DNA from: Siphlonurus alternatus
Taxonomy: Eukaryota > Arthropoda > Insecta > Ephemeroptera > Siphlonuridae
Assembly (NCBI GenBank): GCA_949825025.1
Contig: OX463779.1
Location: 26,828,816-26,892,815 of the forward strand
DNA length: 64,000 nucleotides
Direction: 5' to 3'
Shown: one piece after another, positions 1 through 12,500 of the stretch
Numbering within the stretch: position 1 is the first letter of the stretch
How the letters are laid out: each line of letters starts with the position of its first letter
The notes under the pieces: generated by a model
What the model was told of the DNA's origin: nothing
Databases searched by the model: none
The model's input: only the letters and a program-made list of their open reading frames with translations
Program-made: the position numbers and the translations under genes

Positions 1-1
1 C

Positions 2-115
2 AACGAAAGCTCGCTGGGCAGCACCACCAACTGTAGCGAGTGCAACCTGCACAACAACTCAGCCACAGTCAAGTTTCCACTTCACACCCTGTTTCCACAC
101 AGGAACCTCGCCTGA
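2..115 (+). CDS. 3' terminal exon of an unrecognised gene
   Basis: An open frame from base 2 encodes about 37 residues, with C-terminal sequence TLFPHRNLA, and stops at TGA 113-115. The stretch is clearly more GC-rich than the very AT-rich DNA that follows at once after the stop, as expected for a last coding exon running into a 3' UTR. It is rich in Ser, Asn, Thr and His and includes the short Cys motif CSEC. I see no domain and do not recognise the protein. The gene body lies upstream of the window. A spurious open frame is possible because only 37 codons are visible. Confidence 0.4.
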   Translation, partial: NESSLGSTTNCSECNLHNNSATVKFPLHTLFPHRNLA

Positions 116-1290
116 CTTGCTCATCAGAACTAATTAACACTTCTCATCCTAAATTTTGTAGTCGTGCTTATATTTTATAAATTATTTTCATTTTTAGATC
201 ATGTGATGTAAAATTATTCTTGTAGTAGTGTGTAACATATTATCTTCTAGTCAAATTGTTTTCCATGCATCATATCAACTGGAGTCTTTTAGAAAAAGCT
301 CCATGCAGCTGCTCCCAAATATAAACAGTGTCTGAAGTCCACTTGCCTGGAAAAGCCAAACTATTATGTGCTTCTTTTAAAAAGACTCCGTTTGATGAAC
401 TGATCTGAAAAAAGGTGTGTACTTTGTCCTTGATCTCCATACTTTTAAAGTAATATTTAAGAGATTAAGAAACTATCTACAGTTGGTAGGTAAGTGCAGG
501 CCAGTCCAGACCCCACGTTAAACATGTCGTCAAAACTAGTTGCATAAGTTACAGGGGATGGTCGACCTTTTCATGGTAGAAAAGAGATGGCGTTTTTGTC
601 GCATCTGGTGTGACGTCACGCCTGCACCACCAGCGAAACACGGCCAAGCAGGTGATGGCAAGGGGCCGGACAACTATACCACGCGTCAGCTACGAAAATC
701 GTCCGCAAATCGTCCGCAAGGCTCATATTCCCATCCTGTAGCGTTGCGAGAGGGGTGAAAAAATTATTCTCTTTATGTGATTTTTACTATAGCAGGCGGG
801 CGGGCCGGCGGGTTGCTAGCAACCGGCAGTAAATTATGTCATCCCTCACAGTCAGTTACAATATTGCTTGTAACTGATAATTATTACTGCGTAATTATAT
901 AATATTATATTAAAATTATTATATATTATATATATATATAAATAAACTGAAAAATAGCAGGGAGATATAAAATATATATTATTTAAAATTTATAAATTGC
1001 CGTTTTCAAACTTGTTTTATAAAAAAGCCATGTAAAAAAAAAACATTATAAATTATTATAATTCTAATAAATATTATACAGAATTGAAATATTAGCGATT
1101 TATTTAGTGTCATCTCGCTGTCAGTACTATATTCTTACATTGTTGTTGCTCCTTTAATTTTTATAGGCTAGCTAGGAAAAACGAAAGTTATTTTTTTATG
1201 AATTAAGATAAAAAGAGTGCAGTGTTTTTTTTTCTCTTCCTTAAAAAAAAAAACAAAAATATATAAAATATTGCTGCTCAAGGCTATAAC
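116..1290. other. intergenic, no recognisable gene
   Basis: AT-rich DNA with one moderately GC-rich patch at about 540-835. The patch carries a palindromic CRE-like site (TGACGTCA, near 611-618) and a short open frame without recognisable domains. The rest is low-complexity A/T sequence. Confidence 0.5.
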
Positions 1291-1297
1291 TTTCTTC

Positions 1298-1576
1298 CGA
1301 TAGTGGCCACGCGGCCTGCATGCTTACGCGTCCCAGCATTCGCTGAGGTGAGACTGAGGGAACCGTGGAAAACTCAGTCAGGACGGACACCTCTACTTTT
1401 TCTCAATGGACCAAAGTAATGTCCAAAGCCTGGGGAACCACACACAAGTGCATCACTGCACTGGGTGGAAAGCGAGATGAATTTACCCCAGGGAGGGAGC
1501 AGCGTATTTTCTACTTAAAACGGTCACCCATCCATGTACTAACCACGCTCGACGTAGCCTGACTTCGGTGTTTTTT
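1298..1576 (-). mobile_element. 5S rRNA-derived SINE (SINE3-type), truncated copy
   Basis: Read on the minus strand, the right end carries the internal promoter region of 5S rRNA, including the hallmark GTTAGTACATGGATGGGTGA (one base from canonical GTTAGTACTTGGATGGG). A conserved body follows. The same body occurs in the opposite orientation at about 46030-46388, where the 5S head is longer and a poly-A tail is present. This copy lacks the start of the 5S head and the 3' tail. It explains a 65-codon open frame in this interval, which is not a gene. Confidence 0.75.
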
Positions 1577-1647
1577 CAAACAAAATATGCGGTTAGAATA
1601 ATTATACAGTATAATATATAATATAATTATACCATATATTATATATA

Positions 1648-2892
1648 CAGTAAAACCTCAATTTTACGAACTTCGATTTAACGAAATTCGCGATTTTACG
1701 AAGTATTTTCTCGGTCCCGAATAGTTAGATAGGGAAATGCATGTTAAATAACCTTGAATTTATAATACGAAAACTCGATTTTACGAAATACGAAGTGCTC
1801 ACGCTCCCTAGAGAGCATTAACCTCGGGTTTACGAATATATTTGTCCATAGCCCTATGATTTGTCATATATTTGTCATATATAAAAAATTTAAAGCGTTT
1901 TTTAAATGTAAATTACGCGTGCGTCGTAACGTAAAATTTGTGATCGAGAATCGAGATTATTTTTATTTTATAGCGTCAACTCGTAAGATTTTTTTTATTT
2001 ATTAGTCATAAAACAATAACTGATTGATAAAACTTTTATTTGTATGGCAACTGCGTGGTCTAATTCGATTTAAATAAGATCTTAAAAATAATAAAGTGTC
2101 GAATCCTCTTCGTCCGGCCAGACCCAATCGCATTGCTGCATGAATGGAGTACATTATATACCTCAAAACTTCATTCAATTTTAAATTTTATTTAATAAAT
2201 TATGAATAAAAATAAAAATTAAAAAAATTTAAAAAATAAAATAAAACGCACGTCGTTATGGAAAATTAACCGCGTATATATGAACAGTACTTTTATTTTA
2301 TTGGCTACGCGAATAGAAATAACGTCGTTGACTGCATTTCAAATGTCGATTGCGAATTGCGAAAACAAAATTAATATGAATTCTTTCATTTTCTAAAAGA
2401 CCTAAAATACACGAAATTGAAGTTTTTTTTTTTTTTTTTTTTTCCACCCCTTCAAAAGTCACGTCCGCGATGTTATGATATTCACGTAAAAATTGCGATT
2501 TCCTAAGAGATGCAAATTTACATCGCACTGTTAATGTATTTTTATATGTCATTAATAATATATTAATGCCATATATTATGTGTCTTACTGTTAGTAACGT
2601 TTTGATTATTTTTTATGTTTTCACGTAATCCCGAATTACCGCGCGACATTATATAATACGCGATCGATCACTCGCTTAAATCGCGATCTTTTTATCTCAC
2701 GCTATTTCTTATTTTTCTACTGTTTTAATCTCTATTACCACTCGAATAAATCTGAATCAATTATAAAAACGAATTTTTATTGCAATAATTTGTTAATTCG
2801 TACGTTTTACGGCATTTTTTTAATTTTTTTTGAGGACCTCGAGTTTACGAACCTCAAAGTCCCTTCAATTTCGTAAAATCAAGGTTTTACTG
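1648..2892. mobile_element. pogo/Tc1-mariner-like non-autonomous DNA transposon, complete copy
   Basis: Terminal inverted repeats begin CAGTAAAACCTCAATTTTAC on the left. The right end is the near complement, ending AAGGTTTTACTG. TA dinucleotides flank both ends (1646-1647 and 2893-2894), the Tc1/mariner-clan target duplication. The 1,245-bp interior has no convincing transposase frame, so the copy is non-autonomous. A second copy, reverse-complemented and heavily interrupted, lies at about 44160-45965. Interior segments such as CACGTAAAAATTGCG align between the two. The superfamily assignment rests on TIR style and the TA target. Confidence 0.75.
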
Positions 2893-3705
2893 TAATATAT
2901 AATGGTATAATATGAGTAAATATAAAATCTAAGAATTAAAACTTGGTGATGAGCGGTCAACAAAAGAGAATATTATCATAAAATATTGCACGTGTTTTGT
3001 ATACTTTTAATGTATTATATATATTTTTTCGTGCAAAAGGTTCATTTTCTTTATACCAGGCAAGTTTCGGTCAACATTCACTTATAATAAAACTACATGC
3101 CCCTCGGGCGGTTTTCCTTCCCTTCCCCCACACCTCCACGCATCTGGCATAACACATGCGACAAAACTGCTAGACTAGCGCCACAACGTCTTCTGTTAAT
3201 TTTTGAAGCTTTTGTGGCAATTGTGCAGTAAAAAAAACAGGGTAGTGAAGTTCAGAGCCCTCTGTGAAACACCATGATCCCTAGCTCGGTGGCGACAAAA
3301 ATCCCTATACTTCTAGAGTTATAGGTATTATATATTATATGGTAAGTGCAAGTAATATGGTACCAGAATCTGCTTCCAAGAAGCACATGCTTGATGCATG
3401 AGTGAGTTTGTGAGTTCTGCCTCTTTATGTGTTATGTATAATATACAAAAATTATTATAGAAAGCTCAATCTATCTATATTATTATATATGTTTTTAAAA
3501 ATTATTTATTTAGGATTTTTTTTTTAAATAGCGATAATATTTTAATTTATTAGAAAGTATAAGTCACATTTATTTATCATTAAAAGTACAGTAATTATAT
3601 GTATGTATTACGTACTATTCTGATATTGTGGACAATACAAATATATTACAATAAAGTAACTTGGCCTAGAAAAGAAAAGCATACATTTGTTTTTATTTTT
3701 AACTT

Positions 3706-4060
3706 TTAAGGGTAAGGTAACGCCACCAATGTTAAAAAAAATCCCTCTCACAAAAATTCTGAAAAAAATTTAAAATGTTCTCCTCTACACCCCCTATCAG
3801 TAGCTAAAATATCAGGTATACAAATACGATCTAGTTTTTGAGTTATAAATTTTTAAAGTTGACTACTTTAACATGGAGAAATGAAAATCCCATGTTAAAT
3901 TAGTCAACTTTAAAAATTCATAACTCAAAAACTAGATCGTATTTGTATACCTGATATTTTAGCTACTGATAGGGGTTGTAGAGGAGAACATTTTAAATTT
4001 TTTTCAGAATTTTTGTGAGAGGGATTTTTTTTAACATTGGTGGCGTTACCTTACCCTTAA
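3706..4060. mobile_element. Family A palindromic element, copy A1 (TTAA-flanked foldback)
   Basis: A 347-bp, almost entirely palindromic element (3710-4056) begins GGGTAAGGTAACGCCACCAA and ends with its complement. TTAA flanks both sides (3706-3709 and 4057-4060). Arms of about 160 bp meet at a small loop. A TTAA target duplication is known from piggyBac and Kolobok transposons, so mobilisation by one of those is plausible, though the TIR does not identify which. Other copies are at 28671, 44474 and 46795. Confidence 0.85.
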
Positions 4061-4206
4061 AAATTAATTTACAGTAACAAAGAGTAACTTACGTAACCTT
4101 GTAGATTGCATAGCTGTCTTTTATATAATATGTATGTTATATACGTTATACTGTATATATATACATCTTTTTGTGTTTAATAAAAGATTAATAATAATAT
4201 GTATTA

Positions 4207-4308
<102 letters not shown>

Positions 4309-4440
4309 ACAATTAAGAAGCTCGGTTTTTCCCTAATTTTTTTTAAAAAATATGAATAACAATTTTACACGTTTTTACATATTTATGATGTGGTGAAGTT
4401 ACATTTTTTTTTCAAGGATAAATATAGTAGAACCATCATA

Positions 4441-5637
4441 CAGGGTGTCCACATGAATTTTCCCGATTTGGCACTCAAAATAAAGCATGATAATTAAAGT
4501 TGACATAGGCTTTCAATACATCAAATTAAAGCTTAGAGTTCAATATTTTCAAAAATTGAAACGAGAAAGCGTTGCGTGGACTTGTCTTCTTTTGAGACAA
4601 AACGGAAACAAAAATTTGACATTTCTGAGCTCTTAAAATCCGCATTTTCAGAATTCATCTAAAAATATTGTTTTTCTTTAATCTTTCGCTAGAATAAAAA
4701 TTTACCTACACCATTATTTACCCCAAGGCTGCACCACATGAGCACCGTTGGTACCCCAGCACACGTCCAGACAGACCTCCAGTTCTCGCACACAAGTTGC
4801 GCTGAATCGCCGGCGTGACTGATTCGATGGCTACGGTGATGCGCTTCTTGAGCTCTCGGACGTCTCGCACAGGTGTCTTGAAGACTGTCTTTCACGTAGC
4901 CGCTCAGAAAAAAGTCGGGTGGAGTGAAGTCAGAGGACCTAGAGGTCCACAGCGTGGGTCCGCAACGAACAATCCAGGGACTTGGGAACACTCTGGCTCA
5001 GACGATCACGCATTGCATTTTTGCCCAGTGAGAAGGTGCATCATCTTCCTGGAATATGATGATGTGGAAGTCCCAACCTCTTTGGCTTGGAGCTGCTGAG
5101 GGATGGTGTACTGCTTCAACATGTCCAGGTAGTTGTCCCACCTCACCCCACTCGACTTCTTTCTGAGGGGCTACGTGAAAGACACTCTTCAAGATACCTG
5201 TGCGAGACGTCCGAAAGCTCAAGAAGCGCATCACCGTAGCCATCGAATCAGTCACGCCGGCGATTCAGCGCAACTTGTGTGCGAGAACTGGAGGTCTGTC
5301 TGGACGTGTGCTGGGGTACCAACGGTGCTCATGTGGTGCAGCCTTGGGGTAAATAATGGTGTAGGTAAATTTTTATTCTAGCGAAAGATTAAAGAAAAAC
5401 AATATTTTTAGATGAATTCTGAAAATGCGGATTTTAAGAGCTCAGAAATGTCAAATTTTTGTTTCCGTTTTGTCTCAAAAGAAGACAAGTCCTCGCAACG
5501 CTTTCTCGTTTTAATTTTTAAAAACATTGAACTCTAAGCTTCAATTTGATGTACGTAACAAAAGTCTATGTCACTCTTAAATATCATATATGCTTTATTT
5601 TGAGTGCCAAATCGGGAAAATTCATGTGGACACCCTG
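4441..5637. mobile_element. Foldback element built from Tc1/mariner-like transposase fragments
   Basis: The TIRs are CAGGGTGTCCACATGAATTT and its complement, and TA flanks both ends (4439-4440 and 5638-5639). Arms of about 500 bp (4441-4935 and 5140-5637) are inverted duplicates with scattered differences, and a unique centre of about 200 bp lies between them. On the minus strand the centre encodes IIIFQEDDAPSHWAK, resembling the second-Asp motif of DDE transposases (QQDGAPxH). Each arm encodes a version of the third-Asp motif: TPPDFFLSGYVKD on the minus strand near 4900 and TPLDFFLRGYVKD on the plus strand from about 5142. Reading frames are broken, so no active enzyme is encoded. Confidence 0.8.
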
Positions 5638-5639
5638 TA

Positions 5640-6300
5640 TTATACACCCCTAACAAGTAAGAACTTAAATTACAGCTCGTGGCGGGGTAATGGGTAGGAA
5701 TGTAGGAATAAGGTAGCTATATAGTTAAAGAATAAAAGAGTGATTCTATAATTTACTCATCTGCATGTGTGTGTTTCATCATCATCTACCACTTTCTACC
5801 AAGCCCGGATAGGGAGGAAGAGGGAGTGGGGGAGGCTGAAATTTAACATCCTGATTCGAGCAATAAATTATGGCATTTTTTCCTCCATTCAAATTTTATT
5901 TTCAACATCAATTTTGACTTTATGGAGACGTTTCACTCCCTCCCCCAACCCCCGAAATTCGAAATTTGGTTCTGGATCCACGCGTGCATGTCATATCTAT
6001 ACTCGTCTATCAGTCTATAATATCTATACTTATATAATTATAATTAATTATTATAAATAAGCCGGACCATATATTAAAATTGATCATTTAAAAAATGTAG
6101 GAAAAAAAGCAGGCTGCATATAGATATAGTATTATGATCATAAACAGGGTAGGTTGAGGAGGCCACCCACAGTCCTTATGCATTTGTTCCTATGATTGTT
6201 GGTTTCTTAATTTTACTCTCCACAAGACACGGATGTCTGTATAATAACCCGGACTGATGTATAATGATCTCAGGGTCATCAATCAGATTCATTTAAATGC
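5640..6300. other. intergenic spacer upstream of the XK-related gene
   Basis: AT-rich sequence with no recognisable gene or repeat family. A 97-codon open frame (5767-6060) has no domain and is not supported. Confidence 0.5.
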
Positions 6301-6336
6301 ACGCGCTGCACGAATGGACGCCTGCTACGGCCTGCT

Positions 6337-6372
6337 ATTGGTCAGTTTCGTGACTACCCATTCGTGACGTCA
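6337..6372 (+). promoter_or_regulatory. Probable promoter elements of the XK-related gene (inverted CCAAT and CRE)
   Basis: An ATTGG pentamer (inverted CCAAT, NF-Y type) at 6337-6341 and a perfect CRE palindrome TGACGTCA at 6365-6372 lie 160-195 bp upstream of the ATG at 6532. They sit in a locally GC-richer stretch. Spacing and position fit a proximal promoter; activity is inferred. Confidence 0.5.
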
Positions 6373-6531
6373 TTAGTGCGCATCAGCTGATCAAGCGAGG
6401 GCGGCTTGTCCGCTTCGTTGATGGAAATGTGATAACTGTTTGATTGCCCATATTTGCAATGATTGAACGTAGTTAAGTGATTAAACTGGAAGAAAATATT
6501 TATATTTGAACTCTTTGTTTAAAGATAAGCA

Positions 6532-9500
6532 ATGGGGTCAACCAAAGAGGATCTTAGTCCCAGCGTATCTGTCAAGTGCCATTCAAGACTTGTGATGGAG
6601 AAAGATGAGATTGATTTTGCTCCCAATAATTACCATGTAAAAAATTGGGAGCTGTTTTTATTGAGCTTCTCTATTTTTAGTTATATTATCGACGTATTCT
6701 TTGACATGAATTTAGCATTAAATTATTACAAAAAAGACGATTTCGTATATGCAACTTTAACAATATTGTTTGTTTTGATACCGTCTTCCATAACCATTGC
6801 TGTCAGTGTGAGATGGTAAGTATGCGTTGATGTATGCTTATGCATATATATACAGAGTCTATAGTTAATTGATCTTAGTTCAAACCCTTTCTAGATGGCA
6901 ATATAGCATGCATAAATTCAAAATTCTTTATTATAATCCATTTCTCCTACAATCAATATATCAAGTACAGTATAACTGTTGAGGTTAAATAATAGGACAA
7001 GTCAAGGTGCTTTCGCACATATTCGAAAATCGCTACGGAGTTCCGTAGCAATGCCGTAAGTCTTTCACATATTCTCGATCGTCTGCGGCAGCTGCGGCGG
7101 AAAATCATGTGAATGCCGTAGCAAAATCAAACTCATCTTGATTTTGCTACGGAGTTCCGTAGAACGTGCTGCAGCTGCCGCAGAAGATCGCGAGGTGCAG
7201 CTACGGTGCACCGCAGCAAAATCAACACATTTGCTACGGCGTGTTTCCGTAGCGATTTTCGAATATGTGAAAGCACCTTCATGGTGGCAAAAAGGCCGAG
7301 AAGGAGTGGTTAATAGGTAAATACAACATGCACAAAGAATTATTAAAGATCAAAATCATGGTCCATGTAGCTCTTGACACCATAAAAACATTTATCCAGT
7401 AACATATTTTTAACACTTGCGTGGAATAGTTTAACACTTTTGATGCACTTTATAAAGGTGCTTTCACATATTCGAAAATCGCTACGGAGTTCCGTAGCAA
7501 TGCCGTAAGCCTTTCACATATTCTTGTTTGTCTGCGGCAGCTGCGGCGGAAAATCATGTGAATGCCGCAGCAAAATCAAACTCATCTTGATTTTGCTACG
7601 GAGATCCGTAGAACGTGCCGCAGAAGATCGCGAGGTGCTACGGTACAGCTACGGTGCGTCACAGCAAAATCAACACATTTGCTACAGAGTAGTTACGGCG
7701 TGTTTCCGTAGCGATTTTCGAATATGTGAAGGCACCTTAACACTTGGGAGCTTATTATAGAGCCGGAAACAACTCATAAATAAGGGACCATTTTTGTACA
7801 TTTTTTTTTTTCTGCACAGAATAGACCACTTGCAAAACTGTTAAAGTAAAGTGCGCGCCAGAAAAAAAAGTTGAGTTAGTATTTTCTAAAAATAGTTCAA
7901 GTAGTCCTGCATATCAAACCAAAATTCAAAAAATTCTATCTCAAATAGGTTTGCCAGAAAAAAATTCCAAAGTCAGAGTGAACGCGTCGCTTAACATGGG
8001 GCCTTACCTGACAAAAACCCTCAAATATCTCGAAAAAATACACCGTTAGGTGGTATGAAAAAAATATAGTGATGTTCTATGACCCAAGCTTTAACCAAAA
8101 ACCGATTAAAAAAAAATTCTCTCGAATCCATTTTTCCGTAAAAAAATCAAGAAAATCTACCATGTTAATTCCCATAAGATTTTTTATTATTTTTTTACGG
8201 AAAAATGGATTCGAGCGAAATTTTTTTTAATCGGTTTTTGGTTAAAGCTTGGGTCATAGAACATCACTATATTTTTTTCATACCACCTAACGGTGTATTT
8301 TTTCGAGATATTCGAGGGTCTTTGTCAGGTAAGGCCCCATGTTAAGCGACGCATTCACTCTGACTTTGGAATTTTTTTCTGGCAAACCTATTTGAGATAG
8401 AATTTTTTGAATTTTGGTTTGATATGCAGGACTACTTGAACTATTTTTAGAAAATACTAAGTACTAACTCAACTTTTTTTTCTAGCGCGCACTTTACTTT
8501 AAAGCAAAAAGTAAACAAACTCACATACATAGTGTATTGTTGGTTGTTGATTATGTGTATATTTTTTCTAATACATTGGACCTTATGGGAAATTTACGAT
8601 TTTCACATATATTTCACATACATATTTCATTACATGACATATGCATATGATTTTAAAAATAAATATATTATGTCACCAGAATCTGCAGTTTTTGGCCATT
8701 TATAATATTGAAATGTGCATCTGGAGAAGTTTTCTTCATTTCAAAATCTTAAATTTCAAATTATACATAATCAGCCAATGGGGTACTGACCAAAAAAAAA
8801 AGTTTCAAGTTTTTGTCAGTATTTCAAAAGGCACGAGAATTTCATGAAGAACAAGCCCTATTGTAGCATTCTACGACAATTTCCTGATTTTATATGGATT
8901 TTTAAAACCTCTCAAAAATGACGTCATACCATTGAATCTTAAATGGGAAAATAGATCAGTTAACATTGCCAAATCCCATACTTAATATTGAAATGTGACT
9001 AAAACTTCATTTGCAAGGTTTTTAGGTGCTAGAATCACGATAATGAAGGTTTCAAATTTCTACCTCAATAACTTTTCATTTTAGCAATGTTAACTGATCC
9101 CATTTAAGATTCAATGCTATGACGTCATCAAAAAAAGTTTTAAAAATTCATATAAAATCAGCAAATTGTCGTAGAGTGCTCTAATAGGGCTCGTTCTTCA
9201 TAGAATTCACAGTACTTTTTACTAGTATTGCTAACTCAAATACCGGTCAGTACCCCATTGCATGAGTTAGTATAGCTTTAAGCAAGCTCCAAAGTTTGTT
9301 GATTATTGCAACAATTAAAAAAATAAATAAACAAACTTAAGCTTGCTTAAAGTCATATGCTTTCTCAATGCAATTGGCTGATTAGTATAATTTGAAATTT
9401 AAGATTTTGAAATGAAGAAAACTTCTTCAGTTGCACATTTCAATATTATAAATGGCCAAAAACTGCAGATTCTAGTGTTATATTTATTTTTGAAATCATA

Positions 9501-12500
9501 TGTATGTCATGCAATGAAATATGTATGTGAAAATCGTAAATTTCCCATAAGGTCCAATGTATTAGAAAAAATATACACATAATCAACAACCAACAATACT
9601 CTAGGTATGTGAGTTTGTTTACTTTTTGATTTAATATAGTGTTGCAAGTGATCTATTGGGGATATAACACTTTTGACATTCCTTGTATTATGCTTATGAT
9701 TCACAACATGTTCTCTACAGACTTTTTCTATCTCTGATAGCAGCATGCATGAGCAATTCAGGCAGGTTATGCATTCATTTGGGTTAAGGTGCTTTCATTT
9801 ATTCAAAAATTGCTACGGAGTCCGTAGAAATGCCATAAGTCTTTCACATATTCTTGTTCGTCTGCGGCAGCTGCGGCGGAAAATCATGTGAATACCGTAG
9901 TAAAATCAAGATGAGTTGGATTTTGCTACGGCGTGCTGTAGAACGCCGTAGCAGCAGATCACGATCTCTACGGCGTAATCAACAACATATGTTACATACA
10001 GCGTGTTGCGGAGTGTTTCCGTAGCAATTTCCAAATATGTGAAAGCTCCTTTATGCATATCCTGAGATGTACCCAGATGACAGCAGTGAGCTTAATAGAA
10101 ATAATAAAATAATGGTCTATGATTAATGAATTGTTGATCCAAAGATAAAGTTTAGTGCTGTGCAGTTGTTACGAAGTGATATACCGGTATGTTTCAGCTT
10201 TACTTTTTTCCCCCTCCCAAGGAAAATTTTAACCAAAAATTTATATATGCATACTGTAGTTAAAAAAAGTTAATTAAATATTGCATAGCTATTTCTGACA
10301 ATAAAAGCCATTATTATTAGATGGTTCAGTTAGACTAGATAGTGCTGGGATATGCAGCCAATGGAAAGGTGGCCAGCTGTTATTCCAGCCTTTCTATTGA
10401 CTACATGTCCTGGCACCATCTAGTCCACTGAACTGTCTAGTCGTACATAAAATAAGATCTGTTATACTCTAGCTGACACAAACTACAGTATATATAGGTA
10501 CCGGTGATGTAAAGCAGTAACCATCATAATAAATATGATACTACTGTATACAATAACCTTAGTATCTAAAAGATTCTTCCAATCCTTGTATCCAGCATAG
10601 GGATTTAAGCATGGGGTGTATTAAATTTGTCTTAAGACAGCCATAGAATATTTTTGTGGGAATGTTTTTTTTTTTTTTTTTTTTTTTTTAATTTTATGTC
10701 TTCAGAAAAACAAAAAAATGCTTCATTTCCAGTTTTTGTTCATAAGACTTAATGTTAAACTGATCAACTTTAACATATATATAACATATGTATAATGTAC
10801 AGTTCTTAAAATTAAAAATTGGAATTCATAGGTAAGATTCTAATGCATGTATTCCAATTTTTAACTTTAAAAACTGTACCTGCAGAGGAGTGGCTGAAAC
10901 TCATACCTCTCATTGAATGTTCTAGGTATTGTATGGATGAATTTGGGGAAGTTTCCAAGAGACGTTCAAAGCTATGTTGGTGTTTACGTTTCTCTGTAAT
11001 GATGCTGCAACTTGCACCAGTGTTGAGGTAAAGTTTGTCCTTTGTAATACCCAGTGAGTGGCTACAAGAAAGTTGTGTTCAGGTACTTGGATTCGCTGCG
11101 CCACGCATTGCAATGTCGCAAGGCAGAGCGGCGGCAAGACACGAACAGCCAGCGCAAGTTCTACCGCATGATGCTCAAAAAAGATGCAGACGCTGCTCTG
11201 CTGCGGGTCTTCGAGTGCTTCCTTGAGTCTGCACCACAGCTGGTGCTGCAGATAACCATCATCATGATCCAGACGGCCAACACCCCACCCTCGCAATGTA
11301 AGCATCACCTTTGTATGTTAAAGTATCATTAATATCGGACTACATCAATAGATAATGTATATATAAAAACTGGAAGAAAATAATGTTTATAAGGACAGTA
11401 AAACCTCAATTTTACAAAATTAATAAGACCAGAAATTGAATACTGGTAGCTAGGTTATAATTAAAAGATTAAAAGTCATAAAATCAAGGCCTTTGAAAAA
11501 AATTGAATTAAAAATTAAAATGTATGAGGTTGTTTTTAAACAAAAATTATGCTATGAATAATTTATTGCAATTTAAAAAATTTTGTTGCAGTGTTTTCTG
11601 GGCTGTCACTAAAGCAGGCCCCACAGGCGCTGTCTATCGTAACGTCACTGGTGAGCATTGCGTGGTCCATGGCGTCATACCAGCGCTCCATCCGCTTTGC
11701 CCAGGACCACAAGCAGAACCTCTCGCTGGCGGGCAGCATGTTGCAGTTCACCTGGCACATGCTTATTGCAGGTGTGTACACAGCAAAACAATCTTTCGAC
11801 TCCGAATTAGGAGTTCAAGAATGAGGGTCTGTTCTCATCTAACATCGAAGTTCTTGTAATCATTGAACCAAATTTTTGAGACATTTTTTTACTTACTGCA
11901 TTTATTTTATTTTTTCAAAACAACAAGCCCAAGGCAGGAGACGCTTTAGGCGCGCGAATTCATAAGGTGATTTTTATCATGCTATGTGAAGCGAATAATG
12001 CGCACTTGCTATAGTTTTCATTGGCGTCTTATATTTGGTGATAAAAAAAGAGTAATTAATGCAATATTTGCCGCCTCAACCTGGCGAATTCGCTCACCAC
12101 ATAAGATTTTGAACAAAAATTGCTTAGCATCTCCGTTGTTGCCATGTGGATCTGCCTTAACACTCCAATATTGAATCTGACACAAAAATGTCCAGAGTAT
12201 CTCTAATGTCTAATATTTTAACAATTAGAATGTAGAGCAAGTACTAAGTCAATTCAATAGTTATTACTTAATTATGAACCTTCAGCTTACTATAAAATAC
12301 AGAATTTTAGGGCATAAAAAGTTTCATAACAAACACATTCTTACAGAAATAGTTTGAGGTGACGCTCTGAGGTAACAAAAGGACCTTCCCTTGTTACATT
12401 TATGGAGCACATATAGAAAGGGAACATATAAAGTATTACTATCTTGCTGATAAAGTAACAATTGTAAGTTGTTTCATGAAAGATTAAGAAGTACTCTTGG

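Larger units (their letters stand above)
7820..9657. mobile_element. Family G foldback element hosting F and D insertions
   Basis: The outer ends pair as an inverted repeat: left AATAGACCACTTGCAA from 7820, right TTGCAAGTGATCTATT ending near 9657. Excluding the two inserted elements, about 0.7 kb of G remains. It folds back along its whole length: 8503-8777 pairs with about 9375-9640, and the central part near 9260-9360 also self-pairs through AAGCAAGCT and AGCTTGCTT. Family F sits in the left arm near the end and D lies further in. No target duplication for G itself is evident. Confidence 0.65.

Noticed and set aside
540..758. 72-codon plus-strand open frame in a GC-richer patch
   Set aside because: No domain, no splice context, and the codons straddle a CRE palindrome; better seen as an uncharacterised patch.
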